Source of the DNA: Micromonospora chaiyaphumensis
GTDB taxonomy: Bacteria > Actinomycetota > Actinomycetes > Mycobacteriales > Micromonosporaceae
Length of the DNA stretch: 64,000 nucleotides
Assembly: GCF_900091435.1 (NCBI RefSeq)
Contig: NZ_FMCS01000008.1
Span: 1-64,000 of the forward strand
Direction of reading: 5' to 3'
Shown: positions 26,176 to 34,274 of the stretch, one piece after another
How positions within the stretch are numbered: the stretch's first letter is position 1
Layout: each line of letters opens with the position of its first letter
Made by a program: the position numbers and the translations under genes
Notes under the pieces: generated by a model
What the model was told of the DNA's origin: nothing
Seen by the model: the letters and a program-made list of their open reading frames with translations, nothing else
Databases searched by the model: none

Positions 26176-26803
26176 GCCGCCCGGCCCGGTGTGGACCGGC
26201 GGGGCGGAGCCGGCCGACGCCACCGATCCGGCGCTGGAGACCGTACGGCCGGGGCAGCCCACCCCGGGGCGGCCGGCGCGGGTCGGTCCGGGCGCGCACG
26301 AGGGTCTGGCCGAGCCGGACGGCGTGGGCCGGCGGCAGCGGCACGAGCTGTGGATGCGCCGGGCCCTGGAGGTCGCGGTGACCGGACCGGACGGGGTCCC
26401 CGGCGACGGCGCGGACGCGGTCGAGGACGTCCCGGTCGGCGCGGTGGTCTACGGCCCGGACGGCACCGAGCTGGCGATCGGCCGCAACGAGCGGGAGCTC
26501 ACCGGCGACCCGACCGCGCACGCCGAGGTGCTGGCGCTGCGCCGGGCCGCCGAGCGGCTGGGCCGCTGGCGGCTGGAGGGCTGCACCCTGGTGGTGTCCC
26601 TGGAGCCGTGCACGATGTGCGCGGGCGCCATCGCGCTGGCCCGGATCTCGACGGTGGTCTTCGGTGCGTGGGAGCCCAAGACGGGCGCCGTCGGCTCGCT
26701 CTGGGACGTGCTGCGCGACCGCCGCCTCACCCACCGCCCCGAGGTGTACGGCGGGGTGCGGGAGGCGGAGAGCGCCGCCCTGCTGCGCGCCTTCTTCCGC
26801 TGA
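26165..26803 (+). CDS. tadA: tRNA-specific adenosine deaminase
   Basis: 212 residues. The cytidine/deoxycytidylate deaminase zinc site is complete: TAHAEVLALRRA (HAE) and EPCTMCAGAI (PCxxC), with ARISTVVFGAWEPKTGA after it, as in TadA. It converts A34 to inosine in tRNA-Arg(ACG). The N-terminus has about 50 residues of Pro/Gly-rich sequence beyond the usual TadA start. GTG 26165 is chosen for GAGGAG 4 nt upstream; GTG 26189 or a later start would give a normal-length enzyme. Coupled to its associated-protein gene. Confidence 0.88.
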   Translation: MRSEPPGPVWTGGAEPADATDPALETVRPGQPTPGRPARVGPGAHEGLAEPDGVGRRQRHELWMRRALEVAVTGPDGVPGDGADAVEDVPVGAVVYGPDGTELAIGRNERELTGDPTAHAEVLALRRAAERLGRWRLEGCTLVVSLEPCTMCAGAIALARISTVVFGAWEPKTGAVGSLWDVLRDRRLTHRPEVYGGVREAESAALLRAFFR

Positions 26804-26813
26804 CCGGGCCCGC

Positions 26814-27257
26814 TCAGACCGGGGCCGGCGCCGGGCGGAGCAGGGTCTCGGCGACCGCGCGGGCCGCCTCGGTCCACGCGGTCGGGCGCAGGGTCGCGGG
26901 GTCCAGCCGGACGATCGACCGGGTGCCGTCGGCGTGCAGGACGCGGCCGTCCACCGAGCGGAACTCGAACGCGTAGCGGGCGCTGCTGGTGCCGAACTGC
27001 TCCAGCCAGAAGTGCACCGCCACCGGGCCGACGCCGGTGACCGGGGCGCGGTAGGTGATGGTGAACTCGCGGACGGCGTGGAACACGTCGGGGGCGGCGT
27101 GCACGTCGCCGCGGAAGGCGACGCCGCGCTCGGCCCAGTAGGGCGTCAGGGCGCGCTCCAGCAGCACCGCGTAGCGGGCGTTGTGCAGGATGCCCATGGC
27201 GTCGAGGTCGTCGAAGTGCACCGGGACGCGCTCGACGTGCCCGAACTCCTGGCTCAT
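26814..27257 (-). CDS. acyl-CoA thioesterase (YbgC/FadM hotdog family)
   Basis: 147 residues. VHFDDLDAMGILHNARYAVLLE carries the catalytic-Asp region of the 4-hydroxybenzoyl-CoA/YbgC thioesterases, followed by FTITYRAPV and a central VHFWLEQFGTSSARYAFEF sheet. It should hydrolyse acyl-CoA thioesters in the cytosol. ATG 27257 has GGAAGG 6 nt upstream and overlaps the TetR stop as ATGA, so it is translated together with the regulator. Confidence 0.88.
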   Translation of the reverse strand: MSQEFGHVERVPVHFDDLDAMGILHNARYAVLLERALTPYWAERGVAFRGDVHAAPDVFHAVREFTITYRAPVTGVGPVAVHFWLEQFGTSSARYAFEFRSVDGRVLHADGTRSIVRLDPATLRPTAWTEAARAVAETLLRPAPAPV

Positions 27258-27892
27258 GGCTGGCCTTCCGCTAGCAGGGCCGGATCCGGGCAGAGCGCCC
27301 GCAGCCGGTTCAGCAGGCCCTGGCGGGCGTGCCGGTAGGTGGCGTCCGGGTCGAGCATCCGGGACCGCATGACCGCGCTGATCCCCAGCGCGTCGATCTC
27401 GTAGGCCAGCAGCGGCACGTCGAGGTCGGCGGGGAGCTCGCCGAGGTCGACGGCCTCCCGGACGAGGCGTTCGAGGAACATGGTCCACCGGCCGAACGCG
27501 TCGGCGAGGCGGTCGCGGACCGGGCCGGGGCGGGCGTTGTACTCGAACTCGGTGTTGGCGAAGAAGCAGCCGCCGGGGAGGACCCGGGCGGCGTAGAACT
27601 CGATCCGGGCTTCGTGCAGCGCGTGCAGCCGCCGGACGCCCCGGGGAGCGCGCAGGGCCGGTGCCACGATGCGCTCCTCCCACTGCGCCACGGCGCGGTC
27701 GACGGTGGCGAGTTGCAGTGCCTCCTTGGAGCGCCAGTGCGCGAAGAGCCCGGACTTGCTGACTCCGAGCCGGTCGGCGAGCTGGGCGAGGGAGAGCCCG
27801 TCCAGGCCGACCTCGGTGGCGAGCGCCACGGCGGTGTCCAGCACCGCGGTGCGGGTGCGGTCGCCGCGGGCGACGCGGCCGTCGGTGGTCAT
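27254..27892 (-). CDS. TetR/AcrR family transcriptional regulator
   Basis: 212 residues. The N-terminal helix-turn-helix runs TRTAVLDTAVALATEVGLDG, then SLAQLADRLGVSKSGLFAHW, the TetR signature. The ligand domain contains ARVLPGGCFFANTEFEYNARPG, as in the subgroup with TetR_C_16-like C-termini. ATG 27892 lacks a ribosome site and may be leaderless. The palindrome 25-35 nt upstream is probably its own operator, giving autoregulation together with the coupled thioesterase gene. Confidence 0.88.
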   Translation of the reverse strand: MTTDGRVARGDRTRTAVLDTAVALATEVGLDGLSLAQLADRLGVSKSGLFAHWRSKEALQLATVDRAVAQWEERIVAPALRAPRGVRRLHALHEARIEFYAARVLPGGCFFANTEFEYNARPGPVRDRLADAFGRWTMFLERLVREAVDLGELPADLDVPLLAYEIDALGISAVMRSRMLDPDATYRHARQGLLNRLRALCPDPALLAEGQP

Positions 27893-27915
27893 GCGAGCAG
27901 CGTAACGAGTAAAAG

Positions 27916-27929
27916 ACCGACCGGTCGTG
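27916..27929. promoter_or_regulatory. likely TetR operator
   Basis: ACCGACCGGTCGTG contains the perfect 10-bp palindrome CGACCGGTCG (27918-27927). It is close to ACCGACCGGTCGGT, a common operator for this regulator type, and lies just upstream of the TetR gene. Confidence 0.6.
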
Positions 27930-27956
27930 TTTATTTGTGTGACCCCGGTAACGCGA

Positions 27957-27986
27957 CCGCCCCGCCACCGGGCGGTGGCGGGGCGG
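27957..27986 (-). terminator. deoD terminator
   Basis: Perfect 13-bp stem (CCGCCCCGCCACC with its complement) and GGGC loop, immediately after the deoD stop. Confidence 0.8.
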
Positions 27987-27999
27987 ACTCCGGGTCGGG

Positions 28000-28707
28000 T
28001 CAGGCGATGATCGTGTCGAGGGCGATCTCGACCATCTGGCCGAAGGTCTGCTCGCGCTCCTGCGACGTGGTCTTCTCGCCGGTCTTGATGTGGTCGCTGA
28101 CGGTCAGGACGGTCAACGCACGGGCCTTGAACCGGGCCGCGATCGTGTAGAGCGCCGCCGACTCCATCTCCACCGCGAGCACGCCGTAGTCGGCGAGGGT
28201 GTCGTAGAGGTCCGGCCGGTCGGTGTAGAAGGCGTCCGCCGCCAGGATCGGCCCGACCCGCATGGTGATGCCGCGCCGCTCCGCCACCTCGACCGAGGTA
28301 CGCAGCAGACCGAAGTCGGCCACCGGGGCGTAGTCGATCAAGCCGTCGAACCGCATCCGGTTCATGTTCGAGTCGGTGGACGAGCCGATCGCCGCCACCA
28401 CGTCGCGCAGCTGGAGGTCCTCGGTCAGGGCGCCGCACGAACCGACCCGGATCAGCGTCTTCACGCCGTACTCGTTGATCAGCTCGTGGGCGTAGATGGA
28501 GGCGGACGGCATGCCCATGCCGGAGCCCTGGACGGAGACCTCGACGCCGTTCCACCGGCCGGTGAAGCCCAGCATGCCGCGAACCGTCGTGTAGCAGCGG
28601 GCGTCCTCGAGGTAGGTCTCCGCGATCCACTTGGCCCGCAGCGGGTCACCCGGCATCAGGACCCGCTCGGCGATCTCTCCCGGCTCAGCGCCGATGTGCG
28701 TACTCAT
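28000..28707 (-). CDS. deoD: purine-nucleoside phosphorylase, DeoD type
   Basis: 235 residues, the normal length of the hexameric low-specificity enzyme. MSTHIGAEPGEIAERVLMPGDPLRAK is the family start with the phosphate-binding GDPLR. VQGSGMGMPSASIYAHEL and IRVGSCGAL follow, and AVEMESAALYTIA binds the ribose, with the SDH (Asp) active-site residue after it. It phosphorolyses purine nucleosides to base and ribose-1-phosphate. ATG start; stand-alone gene with its own terminator. Confidence 0.95.
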   Translation of the reverse strand: MSTHIGAEPGEIAERVLMPGDPLRAKWIAETYLEDARCYTTVRGMLGFTGRWNGVEVSVQGSGMGMPSASIYAHELINEYGVKTLIRVGSCGALTEDLQLRDVVAAIGSSTDSNMNRMRFDGLIDYAPVADFGLLRTSVEVAERRGITMRVGPILAADAFYTDRPDLYDTLADYGVLAVEMESAALYTIAARFKARALTVLTVSDHIKTGEKTTSQEREQTFGQMVEIALDTIIA

Positions 28708-28782
28708 GGCAAGGATCCTGCCAGGCCGGGCCCGGGGATACCGGTTCGGCGTCCAGACCCGGGGTCCTGTACCCTACTCGGC

Positions 28783-28869
28783 GGTGGTGTGTCCGAGTGG
28801 CCTAAGGAGCACGCCTCGAAAGCGTGTGAGGGTTTACGCCCTCCGCGGGTTCAAATCCCGCCGCCACCG
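28783..28869 (+). tRNA. tRNA-Ser (CGA)
   Basis: 87 nt. The 7-bp acceptor GGTGGTG/CGCCACC has one G-T pair. The anticodon loop CTCGAAA gives CGA, a long variable arm is present, and GGTTCAAATCC is the T loop. The discriminator is G and CCA is not encoded. Confidence 0.95.
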
Positions 28870-28884
28870 CTCGTGAGATGCGCG

Positions 28885-28920
28885 AACGCCCGGTCGATCC
28901 GTGAGGATCGGCCGGGCGTT
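28885..28920. terminator. terminator after tRNA-Ser, shared with the TetR gene
   Basis: 16-bp stem (AACGCCCGGTCGATCC with its complement, one G-T pair) and GTGA loop, 15 nt after the tRNA and 14 nt from the end of the convergent TetR gene. Confidence 0.75.
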
Positions 28921-28933
28921 CCGCTGTATGCCC

Positions 28934-29671
28934 TCAGTGCTCACGCCTGCGGTCGATGAGCGCCTGGATGCCGTCGAGGAGCAGGTCGAGCCCGAAGGTG
29001 AAGTCGGCGTCGTCGATCCACTCCTCGGCGACTCCGAAGGCGTTCGCGTGCACGGCCTCGGTCAGTGCGGGGTAGCCGTCCGGGTCGAGGACCTCGCCGA
29101 GGATGTCGGCGTACTCGGTCAGCCCGGCGATCGGCTCGCCGGCGGCGGCGACGTTCAAGGCGTGCGCCAGGGACGCCTGCCGGGTGGCGTAGCCGGTGAG
29201 GGTGGTCGCGATGTTGATCCGCTCGCCGTGGCCGAGGCCGGTGCCGGCGAGCGCGGCGAGCGCACGGTCGAGCCAGCGGAGCGCCCGAGGCCCGGCGGGC
29301 GGGGTGTGCTGGCCGAGCGCGAGCAGCCACGGTCGGCCGAGCAGGAAGTCCCGGTTGGCCCGGGTCCAGTCGGTGAGGTAGTCGCGCCAGGCCCGCCCGT
29401 CGAGCGCCGGAGGCTCGGGCGCGGCGGCGTCGGCCATCGCGATCAGCAGTTCGTCCTTGCTGCCGACATAGCGGTAGAGGGACATCGTCGCCATCCCGAC
29501 CTCGCGGGCGACGCTGCTCATCCTCACGCCGTCCAGGCCGTCGCGGTCGGCGATCCGGATGGCGGCGTCGACGATCCGGGCCAGGTCGAGACTCGGCCGG
29601 GGGCCGTGCCGGGGACTGGTCTCCCGGCCCCACATCCGGGCCACGACGGGGGGAAGACGCCGTTCCGACAC
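28934..29671 (-). CDS. TetR/AcrR family transcriptional regulator
   Basis: 245 residues. The DNA-binding part is RPSLDLARIVDAAIRIADRDG, then MSSVAREVGMATMSLYRYVGSK. The C-terminal domain (RDYLTDWTRANRDFLLGRP) is of the TetR_C type often next to membrane-protein genes. GTG 29671 has GAGGAGA 7 nt upstream. It is divergent from the DUF418 gene, and the intergenic inverted repeat is a likely operator for both. Confidence 0.88.
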   Translation of the reverse strand: MSERRLPPVVARMWGRETSPRHGPRPSLDLARIVDAAIRIADRDGLDGVRMSSVAREVGMATMSLYRYVGSKDELLIAMADAAAPEPPALDGRAWRDYLTDWTRANRDFLLGRPWLLALGQHTPPAGPRALRWLDRALAALAGTGLGHGERINIATTLTGYATRQASLAHALNVAAAGEPIAGLTEYADILGEVLDPDGYPALTEAVHANAFGVAEEWIDDADFTFGLDLLLDGIQALIDRRREH

Positions 29672-29738
29672 GTTCGACTCTCCTCGTTTCCCACCCGCGG
29701 GTCTTGTGCTCACTCTAGAACCCAGGGATTCTGTACCA

Positions 29739-29758
29739 CGTACGCTGTATCGCATACG
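29739..29758. promoter_or_regulatory. candidate operator between TetR and DUF418 genes
   Basis: CGTACGC-TGTATC-GCATACG, a 7-6-7 inverted repeat with one mismatch, containing a smaller GTAT-CGC-ATAC dyad. It lies 20 nt before the DUF418 start and 68 nt before the TetR start. Confidence 0.5.
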
Positions 29759-29778
29759 CAGATTACGGGGGTTCGGTC

Positions 29779-31020
29779 ATGAGCACATCCGGTCCAGCCA
29801 CGCGCGTCTTCGACGTGGACGCCGTCCGTGGGTTCGCCCTCTTCGGGATATTCGCCGTCAACGTGACCTTCATGGCCTCCGGCTATCCGGGGAACCTGGT
29901 GACCGACCCCGACTTCGTTTCGGGCCTCGACGACGCCGTCCGCACGCTCTCCTCGGTGTTCGTCGACATGAAGTTCTACGTGCTTTTCTCGTTCCTCTTC
30001 GGATACAGCTTCACGCTCCAGATGGCGGCGGCCAGCAGAGCCGGCGCGGCCTTCGCGCCGCGCATGCTCCGCCGGATCGGCGGCCTGTTCCTCCTGGGCG
30101 CCCTGCACACCGTCCTCCTCTACGGCGGCGACGTCCTCACCACGTACGCGGTGGCGTGCCTCGCGCTGCTCCTGCTGCGCCGGGTGACCGACCGCACGGC
30201 GATCCGGATCGCGGTGGCGCTCTACGCCCTCGTGCTGCTCAGCCTGGTCGCCGGCGCGCTGTTCGTGGACCGCTCGGCGTTCCTGCCGAGCGAGGCGGAG
30301 GCGCTGGCCAACGGCGAGGCGGCGACGCGGGCGCTGCTCGGTGGCTGGGAGGCCAACATCGGTGAGCACCTGGCCGGTCTGCCGCTGCTGGTCCTCCAGG
30401 CGGTGACCCTCCAGGGCCCGACCGCACTGGGACTGTTCCTGCTCGGCATGGTCGCCGGCCGCCGGGAGTGGCTGGCCCGGATCACCGGACGCGAGCCCGT
30501 GCTGCGCCGGATCCAGTGGATCGGGTTCCCGCTCGGGCTGCTCGGGTCGATCGTCTACGCGGTCAGCGGTGGCAACGGCAACAGCCTGGGCGTCGCGGCG
30601 AGCGTCGCGACCGCACCCCTGCTGGCCGCCGCGTACGTGGCGACGCTGCTGCGCATCATGCACCATCCCCGTACGGCGGTCGTCCGGTCGGCCCTGGCGC
30701 CGGCCGGCCGGATGTCCCTCACCAACTACCTGGGCCAGTCGGTGGCCGGGCTGATCGCCTTCACCGGCATCGGGTTCGGGCTCGCGGGCACGTTCTCCCC
30801 GCTCGCCCTCTTCGCCTTCGTCCTGGCGGTGTTCGCGGTCCAGTTGGTGGCGAGCGCGTGGTGGCTGCGCCGGTACCGCTACGGGCCGGCCGAGTGGGCG
30901 TTGCGCTGGCTCACCAACGCACGCCGCCCGGCCTTCCGGAACCCGCCCGCCGACCAGCCGCGCCGAGAGGAGGTCAGGCCGCTGCAGGTCGAGCCGGGCT
31001 CGGCGCGCTCGGCGAAGTGA
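29779..31020 (+). CDS. DUF418 domain-containing membrane protein
   Basis: 413 residues. VDAVRGFALFGIFAVNVTFM is the characteristic start of the DUF418 (YeiB-like) family. About ten helices follow, and the conserved C-terminal DUF418 block has LTNYLGQSVAGLIAFTGIGFG and RYGPAEWALRWLT. GGGGG lies upstream of ATG 29779. The transported or modified compound is unknown; an acyltransferase-like fold has been suggested for relatives. Probably repressed by the divergent TetR. The last 140 nt overlap the 3' end of the convergent NACHT gene. Confidence 0.88.
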   Translation: MSTSGPATRVFDVDAVRGFALFGIFAVNVTFMASGYPGNLVTDPDFVSGLDDAVRTLSSVFVDMKFYVLFSFLFGYSFTLQMAAASRAGAAFAPRMLRRIGGLFLLGALHTVLLYGGDVLTTYAVACLALLLLRRVTDRTAIRIAVALYALVLLSLVAGALFVDRSAFLPSEAEALANGEAATRALLGGWEANIGEHLAGLPLLVLQAVTLQGPTALGLFLLGMVAGRREWLARITGREPVLRRIQWIGFPLGLLGSIVYAVSGGNGNSLGVAASVATAPLLAAAYVATLLRIMHHPRTAVVRSALAPAGRMSLTNYLGQSVAGLIAFTGIGFGLAGTFSPLALFAFVLAVFAVQLVASAWWLRRYRYGPAEWALRWLTNARRPAFRNPPADQPRREEVRPLQVEPGSARSAK

Positions 31021-33032
31021 TCCAGCAGTTCCCGGTGCACGAAGATGTAGCCGTCACCGACCTGGCGCAGGAAGAGGCACTGCACCGCGTGGTCGAGGAA
31101 CGGCAGCAGCGGGTACGGCACCACGGCCTCCCGGGCGAGTCGCCGCCGGGCCAGGGCCTGCTCGACCATCGGAGTGAATGCGACAACGGTGAACAGCACG
31201 AGCGCCGTGCCCCCACCGAGCAGCACCGCGAAGCGGAGCGCCTCGGCCGTCCCCCGGGCCAACGCGACCGGCACGAAGCCGAGCACGCCGACCATCACGC
31301 CGAGCAGGACGAGATCGGCCGCCATGACGGTCAACCGCTGCCGCAGCAGCGGGCTCGGCAGCTCGCGGCGGCCCGTCCGGGGCGGCAGCGGCCGGAAGTG
31401 CAGCCGGATCTGCGCGCTGTCGAGGGCGATCAGGGCGACCACCGTGGCGAGGAAGAACCCGCCGCCGTAACCGAGGCCGGCCGTCCAACTCGGCCCGCCG
31501 GGGGCGAGCCAGCCGGTGAGCACGCCGACGGCCGCGCCGGCGGCGAGCGCCGACACCTGGATGAGCCGTTCCAGCTCGGCGACGCTGGTGGTCCAGGCCA
31601 CCACCCAGCTCTCCGGGTGCCGGTCGTCGCGGTCGCGGATGGTCGACGTCAGCTCGAACAGGTCGTCGTAGTTGGCCGTGTGCATGAGCACGGCCAGCCC
31701 CAGCAGGCCACCGGCGACGACCAGCCCGGTCACCGAGCCCAGCGCCCGTCCCGCCGTGCCGAACAGCGCGGCCAGCGCGGCGCAGGCGAGCAGCCGGGCG
31801 AGCGCCGCCGAGGTCCGCCACGCGGCCGGCCGCCGGGGTGACCAGGACTCGTCGATCATGTCCAGCACGAAGACCGTCTGGTCGCGCCGGCGCAGCACCC
31901 GGGCCAGGGTGGCGAGGTGGCCGGCGGTCCGTTCGGGGCGGTACCGGGGATGTGGCCGGCGGCGCAGCATGGTGTCGACGTACCGGGCGAAGAGGCGTTC
32001 GCGGCCCGAGCCGGTGGAGGCCGGGTCGGATCCGGCGTCGTCCGGGTCCGCGTACGCCAGGGCCATGATGCTGAGCATCAGGGGCGAGTCGGCGAGCTGC
32101 CACAGCTCGGGGTCGGCGTCGAGCGCGGCCCGCAGGCCGGCCAGCCCCGGCCGGTCGACGTACCGCCCGATCTGCGACCGGTCCAGCGGCTGGATGGCGA
32201 CCGTGCCGTAGAGAGGCAGTGCCGACCGGAGCCGGGCGTACTCCGCCTGGCGGCAGCAGACGGCGATCGGGGTGAGTGGCTGCCGCTGGTGGAACGCGGC
32301 GATCGCCTCCGCGCACTCGTCACGGTGCTGCTCGCCGACCTCGTCGAGGCCGTCCAGCAGCGGCAGGATCTCCCCGGCCGCCACCCACGCGGCCGCCTGC
32401 CCCGCCGGGATGCCGTACCGCTCGGTGAGCTGCTCGACGAGCCAGCGGTCGAGGGGGCGGCGGAGGGTCGCCCAGGAGGAGAGGTTGAAAACGGCCGGGA
32501 TCGGGGCGTCCGGGTCGTGGTCGGCGCGGTCGAGGAGGTCCCGCGCGAGTTCCAGGAGGCTGGTCGTCTTGCCGGCACCGGGTGCCCCGACGATGACCAC
32601 CGCCCCGTCGAGCTGGTCGAACAGCGCCGCCATCGAGGTCCGGTCGTCCAGCGAGCCGGTGAAGCCGTCCCGGTGGCTGGCCTGCAGGCTCCACGGGTGC
32701 CGCCGGTCCTCGGCGGTCGCGGCGATGCCCAGCTCGATCCGCGCCTCCTCGTGGAGGGAGCGGTCGAGGACGCTGGTCACCCAGTAGCGGCGGACCCGTT
32801 CCAGCAGCACCCGGCGGGCCCGCGCCGCGCCGGCGGTCCCGGCCCGCCGCGGCTCCCGGCCGCGCTGCACCTCGATGAGCACCAGGACCGCCACGAGCAG
32901 CAGCACCAGCGGCCAGGCCAACCAGAGGTACGGGGTCCAGCGCGCCGGCAGCGCCCCGGTGGCGACGTTCGTGGCCACGCCGAGCAGGGCCACCACGACC
33001 ACCGACATGCCGACCATGACCACCCGACGCAT
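30879..33032 (-). CDS. membrane-anchored NACHT domain NTPase (STAND class)
   Basis: 717 residues. Two N-terminal helices (about 3-25 and 34-55) precede a NACHT NTPase: Walker A GAPGAGKT (149-156), Walker B LPLLDGLDE (223-231) and the sensor-like PIAVCCRQAEY (255-265). A helical region and about six further helices follow (410-640), ending near HRELLDHFAER. STAND NTPases are signal-dependent switches; many bacterial NACHT proteins act in antiphage defence, others in signalling. This one has no visible effector domain (no nuclease or protease), so its output may be membrane-based. The last 35 residues are antisense to DUF418 and may be over-run. Trigger unknown. Confidence 0.85.
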   Translation of the reverse strand: MRRVVMVGMSVVVVALLGVATNVATGALPARWTPYLWLAWPLVLLLVAVLVLIEVQRGREPRRAGTAGAARARRVLLERVRRYWVTSVLDRSLHEEARIELGIAATAEDRRHPWSLQASHRDGFTGSLDDRTSMAALFDQLDGAVVIVGAPGAGKTTSLLELARDLLDRADHDPDAPIPAVFNLSSWATLRRPLDRWLVEQLTERYGIPAGQAAAWVAAGEILPLLDGLDEVGEQHRDECAEAIAAFHQRQPLTPIAVCCRQAEYARLRSALPLYGTVAIQPLDRSQIGRYVDRPGLAGLRAALDADPELWQLADSPLMLSIMALAYADPDDAGSDPASTGSGRERLFARYVDTMLRRRPHPRYRPERTAGHLATLARVLRRRDQTVFVLDMIDESWSPRRPAAWRTSAALARLLACAALAALFGTAGRALGSVTGLVVAGGLLGLAVLMHTANYDDLFELTSTIRDRDDRHPESWVVAWTTSVAELERLIQVSALAAGAAVGVLTGWLAPGGPSWTAGLGYGGGFFLATVVALIALDSAQIRLHFRPLPPRTGRRELPSPLLRQRLTVMAADLVLLGVMVGVLGFVPVALARGTAEALRFAVLLGGGTALVLFTVVAFTPMVEQALARRRLAREAVVPYPLLPFLDHAVQCLFLRQVGDGYIFVHRELLDHFAERAEPGSTCSGLTSSRRGWSAGGFRKAGRRALVSQRNAHSAGP

Positions 33033-33079
33033 GCGTCGTCTCTACCGTCCGCGCGGGTGGCCGCACAACCCGCGCCGGG

Positions 33080-33610
33080 TCAGCAGGGACCGTAGCCCTC
33101 GTCGAAGAGGCGGCGCGCCCAGTCCGCGTACCCGGCGATGATCTTCCGGACCGTGGTGCCGTCGTGCAGGAAGAGGTACGCGCGGTCGCCGTTGCGGGCG
33201 AGCAGCCCGTCGAACCGGTGCATCTCCTGTGGAGCGTCGAGCCCGACCACCGACGGGTACGCGTCGTGCACCGCGTCGACCGGCGTGCCGACCGTGATCC
33301 CCTCCGGGGTGCTCATGGGGTCGTCGAGCCAGAGCAGGACGAGCCGGTCGTCGGCGAAGATCGGGCTGACCGAGCCGTGCCCGGCCAGCGTCGGCCCGCA
33401 CGCGTCCTCGTCCGTACGCAGCACGCCGCGCCGGGTCAGGTCCTCCTCGGTGGCGCCGAACGCGGCGTTGCCCAGCCCGTCGAGGCTGACCACCTCGGCG
33501 GCGCCGACCGGCCGGGCCGGCACGTCCGGCCCCTGTGGACGGACGCCGCTGCCGGCGATCGAGGCGGCCGCCATCAACGCGGCGATGAATCCGAATTGTC
33601 GCAGTTTCAT
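33080..33610 (-). CDS. small exported protein of unknown function
   Basis: 176 residues. MKLRQFGFIAALMAAASIAG forms a signal peptide, followed by an acidic soluble domain with FGATEEDLTRRGVL, LLWLDDPMSTPEGI and a closing YGPC. Two Cys may form a disulphide. GGGGGA lies 4 nt before ATG 33610, which overlaps the stop of the next gene upstream as ATGA, so both are coupled. No family recognised. Confidence 0.7.
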   Translation of the reverse strand: MKLRQFGFIAALMAAASIAGSGVRPQGPDVPARPVGAAEVVSLDGLGNAAFGATEEDLTRRGVLRTDEDACGPTLAGHGSVSPIFADDRLVLLWLDDPMSTPEGITVGTPVDAVHDAYPSVVGLDAPQEMHRFDGLLARNGDRAYLFLHDGTTVRKIIAGYADWARRLFDEGYGPC

Positions 33611-34221
33611 GCAATCCCCCAGTCCCCAACGGGACCGGGGCGAGGAGGTTGCTGGTGCTGGTCGGATTGCCGCAGTTCCCACTCGTCGGCCAGCTCGTCC
33701 CAGTAGTCGGCGGAGAGCCCGCGCCGGCCGTGCGCCAGCCAGCCGGCCGTCTCGCGCTCCAGGTGCAGGCCCAGTTCGGCGAACGGGTCGATCCACGGCC
33801 CCGGTTCGACGCCCAGCCGGGCGAGCGCCGCGTTGATCGGCCATTCGGCGCGCGGCCGGTCGAGCCGGTCGTCGAAGCAGGGCCCCCAGCTCGGCTCGCC
33901 GCCCAGCCAGACCGCCGCGGCCTGGTGGCCCAGCCCGCCGGCGAACTCCGCCTCCAGGTACGCCACCGGCCCCGGCCGGGACCAGCGGGCGAGCAGCTCC
34001 GACAGCGCGGGCGAGAGGACGAGCTGGAAGGGCTGCTCTGCCGACGGTTCGCCGGTGGTGAAGTCCGGCAGCCCGCCGGTCAGCTCCTCGACCAGCTGCG
34101 GGGTGACCGGCAGCAGCGCGAAGTCCTGGCGGAGCGCGGCGAGCACCGCGTGGTCCAGCCCGGCGGTCTGCTCGCGGAGCAGCTCGACGTCTGCGACCAC
34201 CGCGCTGAGCTGGTAACTCAT
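33607..34221 (-). CDS. hypothetical cytosolic protein
   Basis: 204 residues beginning MSYQLSAVVADVELLREQT. Acidic, with many Trp residues late (GEPSWGPCFDDRLDRPRAEW; DYWDELADEWELRQ), and no membrane segment. The frame stays open far upstream, but AGAGGA 4 nt before ATG 34221 and the start of the family-like sequence set the start. It is the first gene of a two-gene unit with the exported protein at 33080. Function unknown. Confidence 0.7.
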   Translation of the reverse strand: MSYQLSAVVADVELLREQTAGLDHAVLAALRQDFALLPVTPQLVEELTGGLPDFTTGEPSAEQPFQLVLSPALSELLARWSRPGPVAYLEAEFAGGLGHQAAAVWLGGEPSWGPCFDDRLDRPRAEWPINAALARLGVEPGPWIDPFAELGLHLERETAGWLAHGRRGLSADYWDELADEWELRQSDQHQQPPRPGPVGDWGIA

Positions 34222-34274
34222 CCGTTCCTCTCGGCGTCCACAGGCTGTGGATGGAACATGTGTACGACGGGCGG

